A DNA stretch of 32,714 nt from Streptomyces sp. Ru73. Its GTDB lineage: Bacteria; Actinomycetota; Actinomycetes; Streptomycetales; Streptomycetaceae. A program made the translations under genes and the position numbers. The notes under the pieces are model-generated. The model searched no databases, was not told the DNA's origin, and worked only from the letters and a program-made list of their open reading frames with translations. Shown one piece after another: positions 15,607-22,271 of the stretch; the first letter of the stretch is position 1, and every line of letters starts with the position of its first letter. The stretch lies in the NCBI RefSeq assembly GCF_002920575.1, contig NZ_PQSQ01000089.1, positions 1-32,714 on the forward strand. The letters run 5' to 3'.

Positions 15607-16803
15607 ATGACCACGTCCGCGAGGCCCCTCTCCGTCGCGGTGATCGGCGCCGGCATGGCCGGCCGCAGCCACGCCGCCGGCTACCGCAACGTCAACACCG
15701 TCTTCGGCGCCGGCCTGCCGCCGGTCCGCCTGGCCGCGATAGCAGACGCCAACGTCGCACTCGGTGAGGACGCGGCCCGCCGCTACGGGTACGAGAAGGC
15801 ACTGCCCGGCTGGGAGGCGGTCGCCGAGGACCCCACCATCGACGCCGTCAGCATCGTCGTCGGCAACGACCTGCACCGCCCGATCGCCGAGGCACTGGTC
15901 GCCGCCGGCAAGCACGTGCTGTGCGAGAAGCCGCTGGCCGGATCGCTCGAAGACGCCCGCGCCATGGCCGAGTTGGAGCGCACCGCCGGCGTCGTGACCG
16001 CCGTCGGGTACACCTTCCGCCGCTCCCCCGCCATCTCCGCGATCCGTGAGCACGTCCGGCGCGGCGAGCTGGGCGACCTCACGCTGTTCGACGGCCGGTA
16101 CTGGTGCGACTATGCGACCGACCCGAACGGGCCGCTGAGCTGGCGGTTCAAGGGCGGGCCCGGCTCCGGCGCGCTCGGCGACATCGGCGCCCACGTGATC
16201 GACGCGGCGGAGTACGTCGCCGGGCCCCTCGCCTCGGTGTCCGGTGCCGCGCTGTCGACGCAGATCACCGAGCGGCCGCTGCCGCTCGGCGCGGTCGTCG
16301 GGCACAACGCCGCGCCCGTCTCCGACGAGACGGGCGAGGTCGGGAACGAGGACACCGCGTCCTTCACCGCCCGCTTCGCCTCCGGACTCGTCGGCACCTT
16401 CTCGGTGTCGCGCACCGCCTTCGGCCTGCCCAACGGGCTCGCCTTCGACGTGGTGGGCCGGGGCGGCCGGGCCGCCTTCGACCAGCACCGGCCGGCCGAG
16501 TACCTCTTCGACGACGCGCAGCCCGACGCCCGTACGCGGGGTGCGCGCCGGATCATCGCCGGACCGCACCTGCCGTACTTCACGGGCGGCTACCCGATGG
16601 AGGCGCCGGGTGTGGGCGGCGGCAACGCCGAGCTGTTCACGTACCAGGCCCGTGCGTTCCTCGACCAGGTCGCGGGCGTCGCCGATCCGCTGCCGGCCTG
16701 CGCCTCGTTCGCCGACGCACTGCGGACCATGGAGATCATCCAGGCAGTCGTCGAATCCGCCCGCAAGGACGGCGCGGCCGTCCCCGTCCCGTCCGCCGCC
16801 TGA
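15607..16803 (+). CDS. Gfo/Idh/MocA family oxidoreductase
   Basis: The 398-residue protein has a Rossmann domain with GAGMAGR at 14-20, the family signature EKP at 107-109 (VLCEKPLAG), and catalytic-region DIGAH at 192-196 (Asp192, His196) in the C-terminal substrate domain. These NAD(P)-dependent enzymes oxidise or reduce sugars, cyclitols and their derivatives; the EKP lysine and the DxxxH pair are the usual catalytic set. ATG with GAAAGG upstream. An isomerase-like gene follows after 33 bases, and the LacI repressor is divergent. A sugar or inositol-like substrate is likely. No transporter gene lies in this cluster. Confidence 0.92.
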   Translation: MTTSARPLSVAVIGAGMAGRSHAAGYRNVNTVFGAGLPPVRLAAIADANVALGEDAARRYGYEKALPGWEAVAEDPTIDAVSIVVGNDLHRPIAEALVAAGKHVLCEKPLAGSLEDARAMAELERTAGVVTAVGYTFRRSPAISAIREHVRRGELGDLTLFDGRYWCDYATDPNGPLSWRFKGGPGSGALGDIGAHVIDAAEYVAGPLASVSGAALSTQITERPLPLGAVVGHNAAPVSDETGEVGNEDTASFTARFASGLVGTFSVSRTAFGLPNGLAFDVVGRGGRAAFDQHRPAEYLFDDAQPDARTRGARRIIAGPHLPYFTGGYPMEAPGVGGGNAELFTYQARAFLDQVAGVADPLPACASFADALRTMEIIQAVVESARKDGAAVPVPSAA

Positions 16804-16836
16804 CCCCGTCACCCCTCCGCTCCGAAGGAACCCGCC

Positions 16837-17835
16837 ATGGCCCTGAAGCTCGGCGCCTACACCTCCTGCCTGCACGACCGCGCCCTCGGCGAAGCCCTCG
16901 ACATCCTCCAGGAGAACGGCCTGACCTCGGTCGAGGTGAACACCGGTGGCTTCCTCCCCGCGCCGCACTGCCCGGTCGACCTGTTGCTGTCCTCGGCCAC
17001 CGCACGCGCGGAGTACCTGGCCGCCTTCGCCGACCGCGGCATGGAACTGACCGGCCTCAACTGCAACGGCAACCCCTTGAACCCACTGCCGGGCGTCGGC
17101 CCCAAGCACGCCGACGACCTGCGCCGCACCATCCGCCTCGCGGGCCTGCTCGGCGTGCAGCACGTCGTGACCATGTCCGGCACCCCGGGCTCCGACCCGG
17201 CCGCCACGTACCCCTCGTGGGTCGTGAATCCATGGGACGGCGTCTACCTGGACGTACTGGACTACCAGTGGGGCGTGGCCGTCGAGTTCTGGCAGGAGAT
17301 CGACGCGCTGGCACGCGAGAACGACGTCCGGGTCGCCATCGAGATGCACCCGCACAACCTCGTCTTCTCGCCCGTCACGCTCAGGCGCCTCGTCGACGCG
17401 GTCGGCGCGACCCACCTCGGCGCCGAGCTGGACTCCTCGCACCTGATGTGGCAGGGCATGGACGTCGTCGCGTGCGTCAAGTGGCTGGGCCCGCTGGTGT
17501 TCCACGCAGCGGCGAAGGACGCGATGCTCTGCCCCGGCGCCGACATCCGGGGCGTGCTGGACACCTCCTTCACCCGCGTGCCGGCCGACGCGCCCGGCAA
17601 GGTGCCCACCGGCTACGGCTTCTGGTGCAACGCCTGGCCGGAGGACCCGGCGTGGAAGTTCGTCGCGGTCGGCCTCGGGCACGACGTGCCGTACTGGACC
17701 GAGTTCCTGCGCGCCCTCGCCCAGGTCGACCCGGACATGGCGGTCAACATCGAGCACGAGGACGCCGCCTACTCGCAGACCGAGGGGCTGGCCCTGGCCG
17801 CCAAGAACCTGCACAGCGCCGCGTTCGCTCTCTGA
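16837..17835 (+). CDS. Sugar phosphate isomerase/epimerase family (xylose isomerase-like TIM barrel)
   Basis: A 332-residue AP-endonuclease-2-fold TIM barrel. Candidate metal ligands come in the usual order: Glu in VAIEMHPHN, Asp and His in GAELDSSHLMW, His in VFHAAAKDAM and Glu in NIEHED. Family members isomerise or epimerise keto sugars, cyclitols or 3-dehydro sugars made by Gfo/Idh/MocA enzymes, and that enzyme is encoded just upstream with 33 bases between. The start ATG follows a GAAGGAA site. Together the two genes look like oxidation plus epimerisation of one sugar substrate, controlled by the adjacent LacI protein. Confidence 0.92.
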   Translation: MALKLGAYTSCLHDRALGEALDILQENGLTSVEVNTGGFLPAPHCPVDLLLSSATARAEYLAAFADRGMELTGLNCNGNPLNPLPGVGPKHADDLRRTIRLAGLLGVQHVVTMSGTPGSDPAATYPSWVVNPWDGVYLDVLDYQWGVAVEFWQEIDALARENDVRVAIEMHPHNLVFSPVTLRRLVDAVGATHLGAELDSSHLMWQGMDVVACVKWLGPLVFHAAAKDAMLCPGADIRGVLDTSFTRVPADAPGKVPTGYGFWCNAWPEDPAWKFVAVGLGHDVPYWTEFLRALAQVDPDMAVNIEHEDAAYSQTEGLALAAKNLHSAAFAL

Positions 17836-17836
17836 C

Positions 17837-17922
17837 ACGCCCTGCACGTGGCACGTCTTGTACGTGGCACGCGCCTTGCACGTAGCACACGCCTTGTACG
17901 TGGCACGCGCCTTGTACGTGGC
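17837..17922 (+). repeat. Tandem repeat, five 16-18 bp units
   Basis: Five consecutive units begin at 17837, 17853, 17869, 17887 and 17905, consensus ACGCGCCTTGTACGTGGC. The first starts two bases after the epimerase stop codon. Units 4 and 5 differ only at one position. Each unit contains a palindromic GTAC core. Confidence 0.85.
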
Positions 17923-17926
17923 CTCG

Positions 17927-17964
17927 CGTGGCCCCGTTCTCGCCCGGCCGGGAACGGGGCCACG
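17927..17964 (+). terminator. Hairpin terminator after the oxidoreductase-epimerase genes
   Basis: CGTGGCCCCGTTC (17927-17939) and GAACGGGGCCACG (17952-17964) form a perfect 13-bp stem with a 12-base loop. There is no T-tract, as is usual for Streptomyces terminators. It sits 91 bases after the epimerase stop, directly after the tandem repeat. Confidence 0.7.
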
Positions 17965-18355
17965 ACCGTACCGTCACGCGCCCCGCGGTCGTCCCGGTGC
18001 GGTTCGGTGCCGGATCGACGCGCATCGGTGCGGACCGGTGCCGCGCGTGCGCGACCGGTGGGCGTCGACACCGGCTCGCGTACGCGGCGCAGCCGCGGCT
18101 CCCCCGTGCCGTCCCCTCACCTCGGTCCGATGCGGGTGGCTCCGGTCGCATCGGGCCGGTCCCCCGGAGTCCGCCGTCTCCCCGCAACTGCCGTACTCCG
18201 CCCAGGCGCAGATTCCGTACCGGGCGAGGCGCGGCGACTGCCTGACCTGCCTGCCTCCGGTGCGGCCGCCATGCCCCCTTCCCGCAGGTGTATGCGTGCG
18301 GCCGGCCGGCCGCGCGGGGAACCTTCCTCGGGCTCAACACCGCTTGCCGCGCCCG

Positions 18356-18380
18356 GTGTTCGGGCCAGGGGCAGGGGTAC
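18356..18380 (+). promoter_or_regulatory. Putative SigB-type stress promoter
   Basis: GTGT, 15 bases, then GGGTAC matches the Streptomyces SigB-family pattern (GnnT, 14-16 bases, GGGTAC/T). It lies about 55 bases before the first ATG of a three-gene membrane-protein operon. The match is short and the DNA GC-rich, so chance is possible. Confidence 0.45.
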
Positions 18381-18435
18381 CCGGCGGCCGATTCGAACGC
18401 CGACTTGCCACATCAGTGGATTCCGAGGAGGAACC

Positions 18436-19203
18436 ATGGCTCGAACCGACGAGCCTGATCGCCCGGTCCAGGAAACGGCGTCAGCGGCCGCCCCCACGAC
18501 CCGGCACGGCACACAACGCGGCGCGCACGTGGCGCAGGAGAAGGGCCAGGAAGTAGCGAGCACGGTGCGCGAGGGCGCGGCTGACGTGCTCGACGAGACC
18601 ACCACGCAGGGCCGGAACCTCTACGCGACGGCCAAGGAGCAGGTGTCCGGTGAGACCGGCGCGCAAGTGCAGCGGATGGCCGTCGGCCTGCGCCGCATCG
18701 CCGATGACCTGCGGCACATGAGCGACGAGGCCAAGCCCGATTCGCCGGCGGCCTCGCTGGTGCGCCAGGCGGCCGACCGCGGGCACGCGCTCGCCGACCG
18801 GCTGGACCGCGGGCGCCCCGGTGAGCTGATGGACGACGTGAAGGACTTCGCGCGGCGCCGTCCCGGGCTGTTCCTGGCCGGTGCGGCACTGGCCGGGTTC
18901 GCGGTGTCCCGCATGGGCAAGGGCATGAGCGCAACCGGGAGTTCGCCCTCCCGCGGCACCACCGCTCCGGCCGGCGAGCGGTCCGAGCAGGCTCCCGCCG
19001 CCGGGCACGGGCCGCTGGAGACCCGCCCGGAGACGGGGTACGGGCCGGAGGGCACGATGCCGGCGCCTGAACGGTCCGGCAGCCCGCCCGAGATGCCGGG
19101 GCCGCCGCCGCAGATGCCGCAGCCCGCTCCGCCGGTTCCGCCGCCGCCCCGGCAGCAGCAGTCGCCGCCGCGGCAGGCCCGGCGGCCCGGTCAGGGGTGG
19201 TGA
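18436..19203 (+). CDS. Putative membrane-associated stress protein, proline-rich C-terminus
   Basis: A 255-residue protein I cannot place in a named family. Residues 25-75 and 80-135 are charged amphipathic helices (EKGQEVASTVREGAADVLDE and similar), followed by one hydrophobic segment at about 148-160 after the basic RRRP (PGLFLAGAALAGFAVSRMG), then a proline/glutamine-rich disordered tail. This resembles membrane-anchored ElaB/DUF883-like or ATP-synthase-b-like proteins in general shape only. The ATG follows a strong GAGGAGGA site. The stop is two bases before the next ATG, so it is co-translated with a Holin-X-family gene and a DUF3618 gene. A role in envelope or osmotic stress is inferred from context. 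Confidence 0.8.
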   Translation: MARTDEPDRPVQETASAAAPTTRHGTQRGAHVAQEKGQEVASTVREGAADVLDETTTQGRNLYATAKEQVSGETGAQVQRMAVGLRRIADDLRHMSDEAKPDSPAASLVRQAADRGHALADRLDRGRPGELMDDVKDFARRRPGLFLAGAALAGFAVSRMGKGMSATGSSPSRGTTAPAGERSEQAPAAGHGPLETRPETGYGPEGTMPAPERSGSPPEMPGPPPQMPQPAPPVPPPPRQQQSPPRQARRPGQGW

Positions 19204-19205
19204 CC

Positions 19206-19865
19206 ATGGCCGGCCCACGCTCCGGACGGCCGCGTACGCCCGGCCCCCGCGACAGCTCACGCGACACCTCTCGTGACAGTGCCCGTGAGGGCTCTCGCGA
19301 GAGGGAGACGCACGGGACCGAGTCCCGGCACCCGGCCGACCGCCAGGAGGGCGCCCGGACACCGCCCGGCACCGGCCCTCGGTCCGAGCCGCAGCCCGGT
19401 GTGCGGGACCGGACCGCGCCGCCCTCCCGCACGACCGGTCCCGAGGCCCCGCACCGCCCCGGTCAGGACACCCCGCACCGACCCGCTCAGGACACCTCCG
19501 TCGGTGACCTGATCGGCGAGGTCGCCGGCGATCTGACGCGGCTGGTCCGCAACGAGATCGACCTGGCGAAGGCGGAGGTCAAGGAGGAGGGCAGGAAGGC
19601 GGGCAAGGCCGCCGCCCTGTTCGGCGGTGCGGGGTACGCCGTCGGACTCGCGCTCCTGCTGGCCAGCTTCGCGGCCGTCTACGGCCTCGCCCACGTCATC
19701 GGCAACGCCTGGGCCGCCCTGGTGGTGGCCGCGGTATGGGCGGTGGCCGGTGCGGTACTGCAGGCCGCCGGCCGCAAGCGGATGGGCACGGTCCAGCCGA
19801 CGCCCGAACGGTCGAGGGAATCCCTGAGGGAGGATGTGAAATGGGCACGTCACCCGACGAGTTGA
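19206..19865 (+). CDS. Phage holin family protein (actinobacterial Holin-X, PF07332-like)
   Basis: The 219-residue protein begins with about 95 disordered residues rich in Arg, Pro and Ser. It then carries the Holin-X domain: SVGDLIGEVAGDLTRLVRNE, an amphipathic helix of alternating K/E (IDLAKAEVKEEGRKAGKAAA), and two transmembrane helices (about 141-163 and 170-188) joined by a short turn, ending in GRKRMG. Despite the name these are chromosomal membrane proteins, not phage lysis genes; no phage gene is near. Start is ATG two bases after the preceding stop, or GTG at 19200 with a GTGA overlap. It overlaps the DUF3618 gene by 25 bases. Confidence 0.85.
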   Translation: MAGPRSGRPRTPGPRDSSRDTSRDSAREGSRERETHGTESRHPADRQEGARTPPGTGPRSEPQPGVRDRTAPPSRTTGPEAPHRPGQDTPHRPAQDTSVGDLIGEVAGDLTRLVRNEIDLAKAEVKEEGRKAGKAAALFGGAGYAVGLALLLASFAAVYGLAHVIGNAWAALVVAAVWAVAGAVLQAAGRKRMGTVQPTPERSRESLREDVKWARHPTS

Positions 19866-20464
19866 AGCAGGAAGCCGACAGCACCCGTACGCACCTCGCG
19901 CACACCGTGGACCAGCTCGCCGACCGGGTGAGCCCGCCGCGGGTGGCGCGCCGCAAGGCCGAGGCCGCGCGCGACCGCCTCGGCACGGTCAAGGACAGGA
20001 TCATGGGTACGTCCGGTTCCGCCGCCACGCAGGTCGGCGACACGGTGCGCGGCACCGCGGAAGAACTGGGCCAGCAGGCCCAGCAGGCACCCGAGCGGCT
20101 GCGCGAGCAGGCCCAGGGCAGCCCGATCGCCGCCGGCCTGATCGCCTTCGGGGCCGGCATGCTCACCGGCGCGCTCTTCCCGGCGACCCGGGTGGAGGAG
20201 CGTACGGCGCAGGAGATCCGCGACCGCTCCGGCGAACTGGTCCAGCCGCTGAAGGAGACCGCGCAGGAAGCGGCCCAGAACATCGGGCAGGAGCTGCGCG
20301 AGCCCGCGCGGCAGGCCGCGTCAGCGGTGAAGGAGACGGCCGGGGAAGCCGCCCGGTCCACCAAGGAACAGGCCCAGCAGGCGGGCCGGGAGACGGCCGA
20401 CGAGGCCGGCAGGACCGGTCGCCGCACGTCCGAGGGCTCCGGCCGGCCGCCCGGTAGCACGTAA
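19841..20464 (+). CDS. DUF3618 domain-containing protein
   Basis: The 207-residue protein starts with the DUF3618 domain: SPDELKQEADSTRTHLAHTV then DQLADRVSPPRVARRKAEAA, the typical E-x-R-x-x-L...D-L-x-x-R-x-x-P pattern. A long helix follows, then a hydrophobic segment (about 96-113, AAGLIAFGAGMLTGALF) and a C-terminal run of charged 11-residue-like repeats (LKETAQEAAQN, VKETAGEAARS, TKEQAQQAGRE) similar to LEA/apolipoprotein amphipathic helices. The start ATG has GAGGGAGGA upstream inside the previous gene. It probably lies on the inner face of the membrane with its operon partners. The LEA-like repeats suggest a desiccation or osmotic role. Confidence 0.88.
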   Translation: MGTSPDELKQEADSTRTHLAHTVDQLADRVSPPRVARRKAEAARDRLGTVKDRIMGTSGSAATQVGDTVRGTAEELGQQAQQAPERLREQAQGSPIAAGLIAFGAGMLTGALFPATRVEERTAQEIRDRSGELVQPLKETAQEAAQNIGQELREPARQAASAVKETAGEAARSTKEQAQQAGRETADEAGRTGRRTSEGSGRPPGST

Positions 20465-20481
20465 CCGTCCGGCCACCGCCC

Positions 20482-20541
20482 CGGCAGCCCGTCGGCAGCC
20501 CGTCGGCCGTCCTCAGCTGAGGCCGAGCCGACGGGCTGCCG
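20482..20541 (+). terminator. Strong hairpin terminator with duplicated left arm
   Basis: CGGCAGCCCGTCGGC (20493-20507) pairs perfectly over 15 bp with GCCGACGGGCTGCCG (20527-20541). The loop contains a second hairpin, CCTCAGCTGAGG. An identical left arm also begins at 20482, overlapping the first, so two registers are possible. It ends the stress-protein operon. Confidence 0.75.
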
Positions 20542-20625
20542 CGGCTTGCGGGGGGGCCGCGTCGGGGAGGCCGTCGCCTCGGGGAGGGAGCCGCCTCGGG
20601 GAGCCGTCGGCGACCGGGTGCAGGG

Positions 20626-20696
20626 CCACGCCCGTACTCAGGGGACACGCCCGAACCCAGGGGGATACCCGGGGGCCACGCCCATACCCCGGGGGG
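20626..20696 (+). repeat. Three degenerate direct repeats before the phosphatase gene
   Basis: Copies of CCACGCCCgTACcCaGGGG begin at 20626, 20645 and 20676, with an extra ATACCCGGGGG between the second and third. G-runs of four to seven recur at short spacing. They occupy the region upstream of the phosphatase promoter. Confidence 0.6.
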
Positions 20697-20720
20697 CCAC
20701 GGCGCCGCGGGCTGCGGCCC

Positions 20721-20726
20721 TACCCT
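20721..20726 (+). promoter_or_regulatory. Putative -10 element of a leaderless phosphatase transcript
   Basis: TACCCT fits TAnnnT and ends six bases before the GTG start, which has no ribosome-binding site. That spacing puts the transcription start at or next to the start codon. No good -35 is seen. Confidence 0.45.
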
Positions 20727-20732
20727 GGGACC

Positions 20733-21200
20733 GTGCACATCTGTTTCATCTGCAGCGGGAACATCTGCCGCTCCCCCTCGGCGGCGCTGGTCGTCGCCGA
20801 GCACCTGCGCCGGGCGGGGCTCGCGGACGCGGTACGGGTCAGCAGTGCCGGCATCGGCCCCTGGCACGTCGGCGAGCCGATCGACGAGCGGGCCGGCGAG
20901 GTGCTGGACCGGCACGGCTACCCCACCCGGCATGTCGCGGCCCAGGTCGGCGCCGAGCATCTGGACGCCGACCTGTTCCTGGCGATGGACCGGAGTCACG
21001 AGAAGGCCCTGCGCGGGCTGGTCGCCGACCCGTCCCGGGTCCGGTTGCTGCGGTCCTTCGACCCGCTGGCGGCGGCCGGTGCGGAGGTGCCCGACCCGTA
21101 CTACGGCGGCCCGGAGGGGTTCGACGAGGTACTGGCCATGATCGAAGCCGCGGTGCCCGGCCTGCTGGCCTGGGTGCGCGAGAACCTGGACGACGCATGA
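20733..21200 (+). CDS. ptpA: Low-molecular-weight protein tyrosine phosphatase
   Basis: At 155 residues this is a complete LMW-PTP. The P-loop CSGNICRS puts nucleophile Cys7 and Arg13 in the C-x5-R register, and the general acid Asp121 is in DPYYGG. SSAGIGPWHVGEPIDERAGEVL is the usual following segment. The GTG start is judged leaderless. The stop overlaps the ATG of a fructosamine-kinase-family gene (ATGA). Human LMW-PTP is known to remove phosphate from ribulosamine 5-phosphate groups on proteins, the step that prepares the substrate for ketosamine 3-kinases. This gene pair therefore fits protein deglycation better than tyrosine signalling, though both are possible. Confidence 0.93.
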   Translation: MHICFICSGNICRSPSAALVVAEHLRRAGLADAVRVSSAGIGPWHVGEPIDERAGEVLDRHGYPTRHVAAQVGAEHLDADLFLAMDRSHEKALRGLVADPSRVRLLRSFDPLAAAGAEVPDPYYGGPEGFDEVLAMIEAAVPGLLAWVRENLDDA

Positions 21201-22081
21201 CCGGCCGACCGAGCGCCGCGGGTGGCGATGACGGTCCGGAGGCCGTGGCAGCCCGGCTCACCGGGCGGCCGGTGACCGGTGCGCGGCGGCTGTCCTCGGC
21301 GCTGGCCGAGGCGGAGCTGGACGACGGCCGGACGGTGGTGGTCAAGCGCGGTGACCGCGCCGGTGCGGTGCGGGCCGAGGCGGCCGGGCTGCGCTGGCTG
21401 GCCGCCACCGGCACGGTGCGCGTCCCGGCGGTGCACGGCCAGGACGGGGACTGGCTGGTCATGGACCGGGTGCCGGCAGGCCGGGCGAGCGCGGCGGCCG
21501 CCGAGCGCTTCGGCCGCGATCTGGCGGCGCTGCACGCCGCCGGCGCGCCCGCTTTCGGCGCCCCGCCACCCGATGGCCCCGAGGACGCCACCATCGGACT
21601 GGCCCCGATGCGCAACGTCCCCGGCACCGACTGGCCGCGCTGGTACGGCGAACACCGGGTACTCCCCTACCTGCGCCGCGCGGTCGACGACGGCACCGTA
21701 CGCACCGCCGAGGCGGCCGTCGTCGAGCAGGTGGTGGCGCGGCTGCCCGAGCTGGCGGGGCCCGCCGAGCCGCCCGCCCGGCTGCACGGCGACCTGTGGA
21801 ACGGCAACGTGCTGTGGGGCGCCGACGGCCACGCCTGGCTGATCGACCCGGCCGCGCACGGCGGTCACCGCGAGACCGACCTGGCCATGCTCCAGCTCTT
21901 CGGCTGCCCCCATCTGGACCGTGTCCTGACGGGCTATCAGGACGTGGCGCCCCTCGCCGACGGCTGGGCGGACCGCGTCGGGCTGCACCAGCTCTTCCCG
22001 CTGCTGGTGCACGCGGTGCTCTTCGGCCGCGGCTACGCCGAGCAGGCCCTCGCGGCGTCCCGGGCAGCCCTGGCCCGCTGA
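21197..22081 (+). CDS. Fructosamine/ketosamine 3-kinase family protein
   Basis: The 294-residue protein has the protein-kinase-like fold of the fructosamine kinase family: VVVKRG with ATP-binding Lys50, the catalytic HGDLWNGNVLW (His197, Asp199), and the metal-binding Asp217 in LIDPAAHGGHRETDLAMLQLFG, which is diagnostic for the family. Bacterial members mostly phosphorylate ribulosamines and erythrulosamines on proteins at O3, which destabilises the sugar adduct and frees the lysine. It overlaps the LMW-PTP gene by four bases, so both products are made together. It starts with ATG inside the GACGACGCATGA junction. Confidence 0.93.
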   Translation: MTGRPSAAGGDDGPEAVAARLTGRPVTGARRLSSALAEAELDDGRTVVVKRGDRAGAVRAEAAGLRWLAATGTVRVPAVHGQDGDWLVMDRVPAGRASAAAAERFGRDLAALHAAGAPAFGAPPPDGPEDATIGLAPMRNVPGTDWPRWYGEHRVLPYLRRAVDDGTVRTAEAAVVEQVVARLPELAGPAEPPARLHGDLWNGNVLWGADGHAWLIDPAAHGGHRETDLAMLQLFGCPHLDRVLTGYQDVAPLADGWADRVGLHQLFPLLVHAVLFGRGYAEQALAASRAALAR

Positions 22082-22183
22082 CCCGCTGCCGAAGTCCGGA
22101 GCTCACGACCGCCCCCTCGCACAGGACCCGTCCGCACCCTTTCAGAAGCCGTCCACGCCCCCTCACCGAGCCGCCCACCCCCT

Positions 22184-22239
22184 TTGACTGTACCGATCGG
22201 TACACGTAAGGTGCACCGGTACGTGTACCGCTCGGTACA
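22184..22239 (+). promoter_or_regulatory. Promoter with twin TetR-type operators
   Basis: TTGACT (22184-22189), 17 bases, TAAGGT (22207-22212) is the best promoter in the window. TGTACCGATCGGTACA (22189-22204) fills its spacer and TGTACCGCTCGGTACA (22224-22239) lies just past the expected start. Both fit TGTACCG-nn-CGGTACA, a TetR-family operator form, with starts 35 bp apart. No tetR gene is present nearby, so the repressor acts in trans. Confidence 0.8.
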
Positions 22240-22271
22240 CACTGCGGAGTGAGAAGCGAGACCAAGACCGG

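Larger units (their letters stand above)
17836..18435. other. 600-base stretch without a gene
   Basis: After the tandem repeat and terminator-like hairpin, about 390 bases (17965-18355) hold no reading frame with protein-like composition on either strand. They contain recurrent GGTGCGG/GACCGGTG-like words, and then the SigB-like promoter and ribosome site of the next operon. I see no RNA gene, transposase fragment or origin. Confidence 0.6.

Noticed and set aside
15571..17847. A 758-codon minus-strand open frame opposite the oxidoreductase and epimerase genes
   Set aside because: It spans two real genes, the gap between them and operator O2, and has no recognisable domain. It also has no plausible start: its frame would begin in the tandem repeat.
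17837..17922. CRISPR array
   Set aside because: Units are 16-18 bp and contiguous with no unique spacers and no cas genes; it is a simple tandem repeat.
17965..18355. Possible short coding genes in the gene-poor stretch
   Set aside because: All frames are arginine/alanine/proline-rich, lack ribosome sites and overlap each other; nothing resembles a protein domain.
19206..19865. Prophage remnant suggested by the holin-like protein
   Set aside because: The domain is the chromosomal Holin-X type in an operon with DUF3618; no integrase, capsid, tail or endolysin genes are nearby.
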